A stretch of DNA of 64,000 bases from Streptomyces sp. Sge12 (GTDB lineage: Bacteria > Actinomycetota > Actinomycetes > Streptomycetales > Streptomycetaceae). The notes below the pieces were generated by a model. The model had not been told where the DNA came from, did no database searches, and saw only the letters and a list, made by a program, of their open reading frames with translations. A program made the translations under genes and the position numbers. The DNA lies in assembly GCF_002080455.1 (NCBI RefSeq), contig NZ_CP020555.1, forward strand, positions 3,898,001-3,962,000. Reading direction: 5' to 3'. Numbering within the stretch: position 1 is the stretch's first letter; each line of letters starts with the position of its first letter. Positions 49,199 through 56,803 of the stretch are shown one piece after another.

Positions 49199-50380
49199 AT
49201 GGCCGACACCCTGCTCGCCCCGGCGGCACAGAAGACCGCCAGGCTCCCCCTCCTGGACGTCCTGCGCGGCGCCGCCATCCTCGGCACGCTGATGACCAAC
49301 GTCTGGATCTTCACCTCGCCCGGCTCGGAGTGGTCGGTGCTCCAGGGCGCGCTGAAGGCGCCGGACCCGCTCGCCGACCCCTCCGCCGCGCACCTCGCCG
49401 AGAGCGTCTTCCGCTTCCTCGCCGACGGCAAGTTCCTGGCACTCCTGACGGTCCTGTTCGGGGTGGGCCTGGCCATCCAGTACGACTCCGCCGCCCGCCG
49501 CGGCGACCCATGGCCCGGCCGCTACCCGCGCCGCGCCGCCTTCCTCTTCGTCGAGGGCACCGTGCACTTCGTGCTCGTCTTCGCCTGGGACGTGCTGATG
49601 GGGTACGCCGTCACCGCCCTGCTCGTCGCGTGGCTGCTGGCCCGCTCCGAGAAGGTGCGGCGGTGGGCCATGTGGACGGCCGGCGGTGTGCACCTGGCGC
49701 TGGTCTCCCTGGTGACCCTCGACGCGCTGGGTCGCCCCGACGGCTCACCCAAGGACACGGACCCGGCCGCCGTCGAGCTGTACGCCCACGGCGGCTGGCC
49801 CGCCCAGATCGCCTTCCGCCTGGAGCACTTCCTCGCCCTGCGCATCGAGCCGGTCTTCTCCTTCGGGCTGCTCGTCCTCCTCTTCCTGCTCGGAGTGCGG
49901 CTGCACCGCGCGGGCGCCTTCACCGCCACCGCCGAGGGCCGCCGCATCCGGACCCGGATGGCCGCCTGGGGCCTGGGCCTCGGCCTGCCGCTGAACGCCG
50001 CGACCACCCTCGGCGGCGCCGACTTCTACCTCCTGGGCCGCTACGGCGCCGCCCCGCTGCTCGCCCTCGGCTACATCGGCCTGATCGGCATCGCCCTCGA
50101 CCGGCGCTGGATCCCGGCCGCCGTGCGCACCGCCCTCGGCTCCGTCGGCCGCAGCGCCCTGTCCTGCTACGTCGCCCAGAACCTGCTCTGCATGCTGCTC
50201 TGCTACGGCATCGGGCTGGGCCTCGCCGAGCGCCTCGGCGGCAGCGGCCCCTGGTGGGTGATGGGACTGTGGGCCGGCGTGAGCCTGGCCCTGGCCGCCG
50301 GATCCTGGCTGTGGCTGCGCCGCTTCGACCACGGCCCGCTGGAGGCCGTGCAGCGCAGCGTCCTCAGGCCGCGCCGGTGA
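49199..50380 (+). CDS. DUF418-domain membrane protein
   Basis: A 393-residue membrane protein with about ten helices. The N-terminal RLPLLDVLRGAAILGTLMTNVWIF is the hallmark, and the C-terminal DUF418 part has LGSVGRSALSCYVAQNLLCMLLCYGIGL and the final GPLEAVQRSVLRPRR. This group is related to acyltransferase-3-like proteins, but no activity is established. The ATG at 49199 lies inside a longer open frame; the conserved N terminus supports it. It overlaps the convergent inhibitor gene by 17 nt. Confidence 0.9.
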   Translation: MADTLLAPAAQKTARLPLLDVLRGAAILGTLMTNVWIFTSPGSEWSVLQGALKAPDPLADPSAAHLAESVFRFLADGKFLALLTVLFGVGLAIQYDSAARRGDPWPGRYPRRAAFLFVEGTVHFVLVFAWDVLMGYAVTALLVAWLLARSEKVRRWAMWTAGGVHLALVSLVTLDALGRPDGSPKDTDPAAVELYAHGGWPAQIAFRLEHFLALRIEPVFSFGLLVLLFLLGVRLHRAGAFTATAEGRRIRTRMAAWGLGLGLPLNAATTLGGADFYLLGRYGAAPLLALGYIGLIGIALDRRWIPAAVRTALGSVGRSALSCYVAQNLLCMLLCYGIGLGLAERLGGSGPWWVMGLWAGVSLALAAGSWLWLRRFDHGPLEAVQRSVLRPRR

Positions 50381-50684
50381 CCGCGGTGACCTCCACGTCC
50401 AGCACGAACTCGTCGTACGGGGCCTCGTCCGGGTAGGGCGGCCGGACCTGCGCGAAGCGGATCCGGGCCCGGCCCCCACCCGGCGGGCGGCCCCGGACGA
50501 GGTAGGTCCGCTCGACCGGGGCCCCGGGGAGGCCGTCGCCGGAGGCCGTCGGGCCCTCCGCCACCGTCACCACGTCCGCGTCCCCGCCGACCTGCCAGGT
50601 CCACACGTACCCGCGCGCGCCGCGCCCGGTGAGCCGCAGCTCGTACGACTCGCCCGGGCCCAGCACGATGCTCCGTACCTCCAC
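50364..50684 (-). CDS. Chagasin-type (I42) cysteine protease inhibitor
   Basis: A 106-residue immunoglobulin-like beta protein without signal peptide. The three inhibitory loops of chagasin are recognisable: GRGARGYVW (L2; NPTTGY in the classical form), GDGLPGAP (L4) and RPPYPD (L6; RPW in the classical form), at about residues 21-28, 49-56 and 81-86. The partner strand is DEFVLDVEVTAV. The GTG start has AGAGGA overlapping the stop of the protease gene only 15 bp upstream, so the two are co-translated. It should bind the active site of papain-type proteases, most likely its neighbour. Confidence 0.85.
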   Translation of the reverse strand: MEVRSIVLGPGESYELRLTGRGARGYVWTWQVGGDADVVTVAEGPTASGDGLPGAPVERTYLVRGRPPGGGRARIRFAQVRPPYPDEAPYDEFVLDVEVTAVTGAA

Positions 50685-50699
50685 GCCCGCCCGGTCCTC

Positions 50700-52595
50700 T
50701 CAGACGGGGCCGATCACCGACCCCTCGTGCCAGCCCGCGCCGTCCCGCCAGTAGTGCTGGAGGCGGCGGTCGGTGCGCAGGACGATGACTTCCAGGTTGA
50801 ACCCGAAACTGCCCTGGAGCATCCCGGTGACGGCGGTGACGTCGTGCCCGAAGACCGCGCTGCGGCGCCAGGGCGATCCGCCCGCGTTGCCGCGCCACCA
50901 GTGCTCCACCCGACCGCCGGCGACGGCCACGCACAGCTCGTAGTTCCCGGCGGTGTCCTCGTCGGCGGCCCCGTACTGGCCCTCGATCAGGCAGGGCGCG
51001 GAGACGGCCGCCGTACCGCTGCCGAAGATCTCCCCGGCGCGCCAGGCGAAGCCGTTCGGGTCGTCGCGCCACCACAGCTGCATGCGGCCGTCGGTGAGGG
51101 CGGCGACGAGGTCGAGGTGGCGGGAGCGGGTCTGGACGAGGGCGGGCCCGTAGTGGGCGATGCCGGAGGCGAAGCGGCCGCCGTCGTTCCAGGTCCAGGG
51201 GGCGCCGTTGATGCGCCACCAGTGGTTCAGCCGTCCGTCGGCGGTCCGCACCACCACCTCGAAGTTGCCCGGCTTGCCGTAGTCGCTCTGGATGAACGCC
51301 GGGGTCGAGCCGACGGCCGCGTCGCCCGGGCCGAAGGCGCCGCCGTCGCGCCAGACGCGCACGGACTGCTCGAAGTACCAGTGGCGCAGCCGGCCGCCGG
51401 TCGTCACGTGCAGGGACTCCATGTTGCGGTTGTAGGTGGTCCCGGTGAAGGCGGGCTGGCCGGAGACGTCGTGGGCGAAGGTGTCCGCGCGGGCCCACGC
51501 GAAGGGGGCGTCGCCCTCGCGCCACCAGTGCTGGAGACGGCCGCCCGTGGTGGTGGCGAGGAGCTCGAAGTTGCGGTGGGCGCGGCCGTTGCCGCTCTCG
51601 TAGACGTTGCCGGTGTGCAGGCGGCGCTTGGTCCACGGGTCGATGTTGGTGCCGCGCAGGCCGCACTTGACCCAGTGGTCGATGTTGACCTCGCCGTAGG
51701 CGATCCGGCCGTAGCCGCCGACGTGGTAACCCGTCCCCCACGAGTTCTTGAACAGCCAGCAGCCGGCCGCGTCGTCGTAGCCGACGATCAACACGCAGTG
51801 CCCGCCCGCGAGATGGTCACTGGTGCGGTGGTAGACGCCGGAGCCGAGCCCGAAGAAGTCGTCGTAGACGTCGAAGCAGGCGGTCAGCGGGCCGACCGTG
51901 TCCAGCCAGACCTTCTGCTGCTCCACGTCGCCGAGCCGGACGTAGTCGGTGATCCGCACGGTCCGGCCGGACCGGTCCCAGCTGGGCGTGTACTCGGCGC
52001 GCCAGGCGTCGCGGCGGGCGGCCGGCAGCCCCGCGGGCGGGGTGCTGTACGGCCAGCAGTCCGGGTCGGCGAGCCCGCCGTTCGAGGTGATCCAGTCGAG
52101 GGCGGTCTCCGGATTGCTGCCCTGCCCGCAGGTGAAGCGCAGACCGTCGTGCACGTCCCCCTCGGAGCGCTCCGCCCACACGTCGTGCTCGATCCGGGCC
52201 ATGGACTCCACCAGGCCCGCGGCGCCGAAGGCCCAGCAGGAACCGCACGGGTTCTGGTCCTTCACCCTGGTGATCCACGGCCAGCCCCAGCGGCTGCGCC
52301 AGTCCACGGCGGCGGGCCGCGCCGGGACCGCCGTCCCTCGCGTCCCGGGCAGCAGCCCGTGGGCGGCCCGGCGCCGGGTCAGGTGCGGATTGCCGCTCGC
52401 ATGGCCGATGATCCCCGGCAGGTCGATCACCCCCACGTCCTCGGCGGGTGTCAGGTTGGCCCCGGGCTCCAGACCGAGCGAAGGCCGCGGCACGGGCTCC
52501 TCGTCGGCGAGGTGTTCCAGGACCGACCAGCGCGCCCCCCGCGCGACGAGCTGCGCCCGCAACTCCCCCACCGACTGGACAGATTCCTCCGGCAT
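50700..52595 (-). CDS. Papain-family (C1) protease with six-repeat propeller
   Basis: A 631-residue protein. Residues 1-95 are an extension that may act as a propeptide. Residues about 96-320 form the C1 peptidase with Gln114, catalytic Cys120 (QNPCGSCWAF), His266 (HLAGGHCVLIVGYDD) and Asn284 (FKNSWGTGY), all intact. Residues about 340-631 hold six repeats of about 48 residues with the core N-x-E-x5-T-x-G-R-L-x-H-W-W-R, as in six-bladed lectin-like propellers. No signal peptide, lipobox or Tat motif is seen. GGGGGG lies 6 nt before the ATG. A chagasin-type inhibitor follows. Confidence 0.9.
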   Translation of the reverse strand: MPEESVQSVGELRAQLVARGARWSVLEHLADEEPVPRPSLGLEPGANLTPAEDVGVIDLPGIIGHASGNPHLTRRRAAHGLLPGTRGTAVPARPAAVDWRSRWGWPWITRVKDQNPCGSCWAFGAAGLVESMARIEHDVWAERSEGDVHDGLRFTCGQGSNPETALDWITSNGGLADPDCWPYSTPPAGLPAARRDAWRAEYTPSWDRSGRTVRITDYVRLGDVEQQKVWLDTVGPLTACFDVYDDFFGLGSGVYHRTSDHLAGGHCVLIVGYDDAAGCWLFKNSWGTGYHVGGYGRIAYGEVNIDHWVKCGLRGTNIDPWTKRRLHTGNVYESGNGRAHRNFELLATTTGGRLQHWWREGDAPFAWARADTFAHDVSGQPAFTGTTYNRNMESLHVTTGGRLRHWYFEQSVRVWRDGGAFGPGDAAVGSTPAFIQSDYGKPGNFEVVVRTADGRLNHWWRINGAPWTWNDGGRFASGIAHYGPALVQTRSRHLDLVAALTDGRMQLWWRDDPNGFAWRAGEIFGSGTAAVSAPCLIEGQYGAADEDTAGNYELCVAVAGGRVEHWWRGNAGGSPWRRSAVFGHDVTAVTGMLQGSFGFNLEVIVLRTDRRLQHYWRDGAGWHEGSVIGPV

Positions 52596-52636
52596 GGCGG
52601 CCCCCCAGCTGCAACCGTTCGGATTCAAGACCCGGG

Positions 52637-52665
52637 AGCGTCCCGTGGGCGCACTGGGGCGTCAA
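52637..52665 (-). promoter_or_regulatory. Candidate promoter of the protease-inhibitor operon
   Basis: On the minus strand TTGACG (52665-52660) and GACGCT (52642-52637) are separated by 17 bp and lie about 40 bp before the protease start. This would let the pair be transcribed independently of the upstream monooxygenase gene. Confidence 0.45.
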
Positions 52666-52742
52666 GGGGGTCCGCACGGTCGCGCGGCAGCACGAGGGGG
52701 CGTGCCACGGCGCGGGGGCGGCCGCCGCCCGCTCCCGCGGGC

Positions 52743-53852
52743 TCAACCGTCCAGCGAGATCGCGTGCTTGGCGCGGGTCACGGATTCCTCCGAGGCGGGT
52801 CCGCCGGGGTTCTCGGTCGCCAGGGCCTGGTTGAGGGTGACGAAGGGGCGCATCCGCTCCTCGTAGCGGGCGTACGCGGCGAGGTGGTCGTCCGGTGCCT
52901 GCGCGAGGCTGTCGGCGAGCACGTGGGCGCCCACCAGGGCCAGGCTGGTGCCCTGCCCCGAGAGCGGGGAGGGGCAGTAGCCGGCGTCGCCGAGCAGGAC
53001 GACCCGGCCCCGCGACCACGTGTCCATGCGGATCTGGGCCATCGCGTCGCAGTAGAAGTCGGGCGCCCTGCGGGCGGCCTCGGCCAGGCGGGCCCCTTCC
53101 CACTGCAGGGACTCCAGCCTGTCGACGACGAGCCGCCGCAGGGCGTCGCCGGTCCGCAGCTCCGGGGCCAGCGGGCCGGACTCGAAGCCGAAGGCGATCC
53201 GGAGTTCGGTGTTCTCGCGCACCGGCATGATGCCGAAGCCCATGTCCCCGTCGCGCAGCCACATCTGCCAGTCCTCCAGGGCGAGGAAGTTGTCCGCGCC
53301 GAACACCGAGAGGTAGCTGCCCAGGTGGTGGACGAAGTCCTCCTCGGGGCCGAAGGCCAGGCGCCGCACGGTGGAGTGCAGGCCGTCCGCCCCGACGACG
53401 AGGTCGAAGGTGCGGGGCGCCGCGTGCGTGAACCGGGCGCGCACGCCGCTCGCGTCCTCGTCGAGCCCGGTGATGCTGTCGCCGAAGAGGTACTCGACGT
53501 CCGCGCGGGTGTGTTCGTGGACCATCCGCACCAGGTCCTCGCGCAGCACCTCGATGTCCTCGCCGTCGAGCCGGCCGCTGCTGAAGGTCGACTCGGTGGA
53601 GCGGTCCACCCCGCTGCCGTCGGGGCCGAGGATCGACATGCCGCGCATCCGGGTGCGTACGCGGCTCGCCCGCTCCAGCAGGCCCATGCGGTCGACGACG
53701 TCGAGGGCGACGCCGCGGATGTCCACGGCCTGCCCGCCGGCGCGCGGGCCCGGGGCGCGCTCGACGACGGTGGGCTCGAAGCCGTGCCGGCGCAGGCGGT
53801 GGGCGAGGACGGGGCCGGCGATGCCGCCGCCGGAGACGAGCACGGTCCGCAT
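52743..53852 (-). CDS. FAD-dependent monooxygenase
   Basis: A 369-residue class A flavoprotein hydroxylase. The dinucleotide-binding motif GGGIAG (residues 8-13) opens the protein. The second FAD motif is VVLLGDAGYCPSPLSGQG. The central VVGADGLHSTVRRL is the DG motif for FAD and NAD(P)H. It probably oxidises a small aromatic or lipophilic compound; tetracycline-inactivating-type relatives share this layout. The ATG has AAGGAG 7 nt upstream. It is divergent from a GntR-TetR fusion regulator and is its likely target. Confidence 0.92.
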   Translation of the reverse strand: MRTVLVSGGGIAGPVLAHRLRRHGFEPTVVERAPGPRAGGQAVDIRGVALDVVDRMGLLERASRVRTRMRGMSILGPDGSGVDRSTESTFSSGRLDGEDIEVLREDLVRMVHEHTRADVEYLFGDSITGLDEDASGVRARFTHAAPRTFDLVVGADGLHSTVRRLAFGPEEDFVHHLGSYLSVFGADNFLALEDWQMWLRDGDMGFGIMPVRENTELRIAFGFESGPLAPELRTGDALRRLVVDRLESLQWEGARLAEAARRAPDFYCDAMAQIRMDTWSRGRVVLLGDAGYCPSPLSGQGTSLALVGAHVLADSLAQAPDDHLAAYARYEERMRPFVTLNQALATENPGGPASEESVTRAKHAISLDG

Positions 53853-53873
53853 GAGAAGCTCCTTCACTGGTCT

Positions 53874-53906
53874 GTACGCTGTACGCATCCTGAATGTACG
53901 ACGTAC
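53874..53906. promoter_or_regulatory. Twin GTAC-N3-GTAC operators
   Basis: GTACGCTGTAC (53874-53884) and GTACGACGTAC (53896-53906) are dyads with centres 22 bp apart, about two helical turns, just upstream of the monooxygenase start. This is TetR-like spacing. Confidence 0.7.
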
Positions 53907-53938
53907 GCGCAGGCCTCTCAACTGGCAAAATTCCTCAG

Positions 53939-53999
53939 CTGTACTAGGTCAGAGCGACTCCGGGGGACATCACCGCTGCTACCCTCTGCACTAGTACAG
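53939..53999. promoter_or_regulatory. Inverted CTGTACTAG / CTAGTACAG pair
   Basis: CTGTACTAG (53939-53947) and CTAGTACAG (53991-53999) are exact inverted copies, the second 20 bp before the regulator start. They resemble GntR YtrA-type operators built on GTACTAG. Confidence 0.65.
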
Positions 54000-54018
54000 G
54001 ACAGGAAGGCGGCAGAAC

Positions 54019-55029
54019 GTGACGCAGACCACAGGCGCGGCCGGGGATCCCCCCTACCTGCGCATCGTCACCGCGATCCGGCGGCGCATCGCGGACGGGG
54101 AACTCGCCCCCGGCGATCGGGTCCCCTCCACCCGGCAGATCGCCGCCGAATGGGGCGTCGCGCTCGCCACCGCCACCAAGGCCCTGACCACCCTGCGCCT
54201 GGAGGGCCTGGTCGAGGCCCGCCCCCGGATCGGCACGGTCGTCGCCACCGCCGCCCCGCCCACGCCCGCCGCAGCGCCCCGCAGCCGTCCGTCCGCCGCC
54301 GCGCACACCTCGGCAGCCCAGGCGGCACCGGCGGCACCGGCGACACCGGCGACACCGGCCTCCGAGCAGGAGCTGACCCTCGCCCGGATCGTCCGCAGCG
54401 CCGTCGACATCGCCGACGCCGAAGGACTCGCGGCGCTCTCCATGCGCGGTGTCGCGGCCCGGCTCGGCGTCGCGACCATGTCGACCTACCGGTACGTCCC
54501 GAGCAAGGAGGACCTGATCCTCCTGATGGCCGACGCCGCCTACGGCGAGGAGTCCTACCCCGCCGACGCCCCCGCCCACTGGCGGACGCGCATCGAGGTG
54601 GGCGCCCGCACCCTGTGGCGCGTCTACCGCAAACACCCGTGGCTGACCCGGATCAGCTCCCTCACCCGCCCGTTGCTCCTGCCCAACCTGCTGGTCCACG
54701 GCGAATGGATGCTGGCCGCGCTCGACGGCCACGGGCTCGACCCGCACACCCTCTTCGACATCCACGTCCTGCTCTACAGCCATGTCCAGGGCATGGCGGT
54801 CCACTTGGAGATGGAGGCCGACGCCGAAGCCGCCACGGGCCAGTCGGAGGACCAGTGGATGGACAGCCGCGCCCCCGTCCTCCAGGAACTGGTGGACTCC
54901 GGCCGCTTCCCGACCTTCGCCAAGGTGGTCGGATCCTTCGAGGACGGCTACGACCTGCGGCTCGACGCGCTCTTCGAGTCGGGCCTGCGGGCCCTACTCG
55001 ACGGCCTCACCCCCGTCGTCGAAGGCTAG
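54019..55029 (+). CDS. GntR-TetR fusion transcriptional regulator
   Basis: A 336-residue regulator with two DNA-binding domains. Residues about 12-78 are a GntR winged helix (RIVTAIRRRIADGELAPGDRVPSTRQIAAEWGVALATATKALTTLRLEGLVEARP-type). An Ala/Pro linker with repeated PAAPATPATPA follows (about 80-118). Residues about 122-170 are a TetR helix-turn-helix (VRSAVDIADAEGLAALSMRGVAARLGVATMSTYRYVPSKEDLILLM). The C-terminal TetR ligand domain ends the protein. The GTG start has AGGAAGG 9 nt upstream. It should repress the divergent monooxygenase and itself. Such fusions are known in actinobacteria. Confidence 0.92.
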   Translation: MTQTTGAAGDPPYLRIVTAIRRRIADGELAPGDRVPSTRQIAAEWGVALATATKALTTLRLEGLVEARPRIGTVVATAAPPTPAAAPRSRPSAAAHTSAAQAAPAAPATPATPASEQELTLARIVRSAVDIADAEGLAALSMRGVAARLGVATMSTYRYVPSKEDLILLMADAAYGEESYPADAPAHWRTRIEVGARTLWRVYRKHPWLTRISSLTRPLLLPNLLVHGEWMLAALDGHGLDPHTLFDIHVLLYSHVQGMAVHLEMEADAEAATGQSEDQWMDSRAPVLQELVDSGRFPTFAKVVGSFEDGYDLRLDALFESGLRALLDGLTPVVEG

Positions 55030-55032
55030 GCT
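55027..55032 (+). promoter_or_regulatory. Leaderless promoter -10 box within a stop codon
   Basis: TAGGCT contains the TAG stop of the regulator gene and lies 7 nt before the ATG at 55040. The downstream gene may therefore have its own leaderless transcript. Confidence 0.5.
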
Positions 55033-55039
55033 CGGCCGT

Positions 55040-56251
55040 ATGGGGACCTGGATCGCGCCGAGCGTCATCGAGAGAGAGCTGTACGGGGCCAAGACCGCCG
55101 GCGACTGGGCCGCGTACTTCGACGTACTGGCCCGCACACCGCTGTACGTCGCGCAGTCCCGCGCACAGTCCGACGCGCACCCCGGCTCGGTGTTCTTCCA
55201 CTCCACCCCGGACCGGATGCTCGTCGTCCACACCGCCGGCATGCTGCCCGCCCCCACCCCCGAGACGGTCTTCGAATCCCGCAGCCTGCGCTGGTTCTCC
55301 GAGGTCTGGGCCGCCGACGACCCCGCCTTCCTCGCCGTGAACCCGGGCTCCCCCGCCGAGGCCTACCTCACCACCACCCCGGCCGACCTGGCCCGCTGGC
55401 GCACCCACGCGGAGGCCTCCCCGCACTACGGCCTGCCCGAGGGCAGGATCCACGCCCTCTTCACCGGCGGCCCGCTGCACGGGCCCGTCGCCCACGGCCT
55501 CGCCGTCGGCAGTCATCTCGCCGTGACCAACGGCGAGTTCTGGAACTCCCTCGCCTACCACGGCAGCGGCTACCAGTACGAGCGCCGCCGCGTCGCGAAG
55601 AGCTGGAGCATCACCGAACGCTCCGACTGGCTCTCCACCCTGCACACCCTGCTGGACTGCGGGATGGTCAGCCCCGTCTGGGAGTTCGCGCTCCGCGTCC
55701 GGCGCGCCCTCGCCTCCGACTTCGCCGGGCCGGTCGACGTGGAGCACTGGCGGCACGTCGCCGAGGCGAGCCTGCGCCGCAACGCCCAACGCGCCGCCGA
55801 GCCGCAGCTCACCCCCGACGGGGTCACCGTCGCCCAGCCGCGCCCCGCCGCCGAGGTGGAGGGGGAGATAGCCGGTGTCAGGCGCCTCATCGGCCGCATC
55901 GCCCGCTACGAGCAGCGCTTCCGGGCCGACGGACTGCTCCCCGCGGACGGCTGGGTCCGCTCGGTGGAGGGCTGGGACATCGGCCGGGCCTCACAGATGG
56001 CCCGCTGGGGCGTCGGCTGCCGCTACGGGAGCGTCGACGAGGCCGAGCAGGCCGTCCTGCGCGCCGGGGAGGCCGCCCGCGACACGTACCGCTCGTGGGA
56101 GGAGTTCTCCGCCGGGTACGTCCTCGGCCGCTGCCTGCACTTCGACGAGGAGGAGTTCGGCACCTGGTACACCACCGCCCTCGCCGCCCACCTCGCGCTG
56201 ACGACCGACCCGGCGAGCCCCTGGCGCAACATCCCCTGGAACCTCGGGTAG
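55040..56251 (+). CDS. SseB-like plus DUF1266 protein
   Basis: A 403-residue soluble protein. The N-terminal half (about 1-125) has SseB-like VFFHSTPDRMLVVHTAGMLPAPT and FLAVNPGSPAEAYLTTTPADLARW. The C-terminal half matches DUF1266: YQYERRRVAKSWSITERSDWLSTLHTLLDCGM, then YGSVDEAEQAVLRAGEAARDTYRSWEEFSAGYVLGRCLHFD and the final ASPWRNIPWNLG. DUF1266 proteins have been seen near polymorphic toxin loci, but no clear role follows here. It follows the fusion regulator by 10 bp and may share its transcript. Confidence 0.86.
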   Translation: MGTWIAPSVIERELYGAKTAGDWAAYFDVLARTPLYVAQSRAQSDAHPGSVFFHSTPDRMLVVHTAGMLPAPTPETVFESRSLRWFSEVWAADDPAFLAVNPGSPAEAYLTTTPADLARWRTHAEASPHYGLPEGRIHALFTGGPLHGPVAHGLAVGSHLAVTNGEFWNSLAYHGSGYQYERRRVAKSWSITERSDWLSTLHTLLDCGMVSPVWEFALRVRRALASDFAGPVDVEHWRHVAEASLRRNAQRAAEPQLTPDGVTVAQPRPAAEVEGEIAGVRRLIGRIARYEQRFRADGLLPADGWVRSVEGWDIGRASQMARWGVGCRYGSVDEAEQAVLRAGEAARDTYRSWEEFSAGYVLGRCLHFDEEEFGTWYTTALAAHLALTTDPASPWRNIPWNLG

Positions 56252-56312
56252 TCGGCCGGCCCGGCCGCAATCCCCCGGCGGCCGGGCCGGCCCCCCGGCT
56301 AGCCTCGCCGCC

Positions 56313-56723
56313 ATGACTGCTGAGCTGAACGAGACCGTGCGGGGGCTGCTCGACGCGCCGCACCCCGCCGTCCTGTCGACCATCAACCCCGACGGAAGCC
56401 CGCAGAGTTCGGTGATCTGGGTGACCCGGGACGGCGGCGACCTGCTGATCTCCACCGAGCAGGGCCGCCGCAAGGAGCGCAACATCGTGCGGGACGGCCG
56501 GGTCGGCGTCACCGTCTTCGACCTGGCCAATCCCTTCCTCTACGCCGAGATCCGCGGCACGGCCACCGTCACCGAGGACATCGGCCGGGCGGTGGCCGTC
56601 CGGATTGCCGAGGAGTACATGGGCCCGGGCGCCGGCAAGGAGTACCAGCAGGCCCCGGCCGAGGACGTCCGCGTGGTCGTCCGCATCACCCCGACCAAGG
56701 TCCTCGGCAACGCCGCCCGCTGA
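56313..56723 (+). CDS. PPOX-class F420-dependent oxidoreductase
   Basis: A 136-residue split-barrel flavin/F420 protein. Diagnostic stretches are HPAVLSTINPDGSPQSSVIWV, LLISTEQGRRKERNIVRDGRVGVTV, FLYAEIRGTATVTED and VVVRITPTKVLG. Relatives reduce small organic compounds with reduced F420. TAGCCT (56300-56305) 7 nt before the ATG suggests a leaderless transcript. A very strong terminator follows. Confidence 0.93.
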   Translation: MTAELNETVRGLLDAPHPAVLSTINPDGSPQSSVIWVTRDGGDLLISTEQGRRKERNIVRDGRVGVTVFDLANPFLYAEIRGTATVTEDIGRAVAVRIAEEYMGPGAGKEYQQAPAEDVRVVVRITPTKVLGNAAR

Positions 56724-56730
56724 GCCGACG

Positions 56731-56795
56731 GCACGGACAGCACGGAGCCCCGGCCCCCGCGGTGTGCGGGGGCCGGGGCTCCGTGCTGTCCGTGC
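56731..56795. terminator. Long bidirectional terminator
   Basis: A perfect 30-bp stem (56731-56760 with 56766-56795) has the loop GGTGT. It serves both the F420 enzyme gene and the convergent PKD protein gene. Confidence 0.92.
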
Positions 56796-56803
56796 TGTCC
56801 GTG

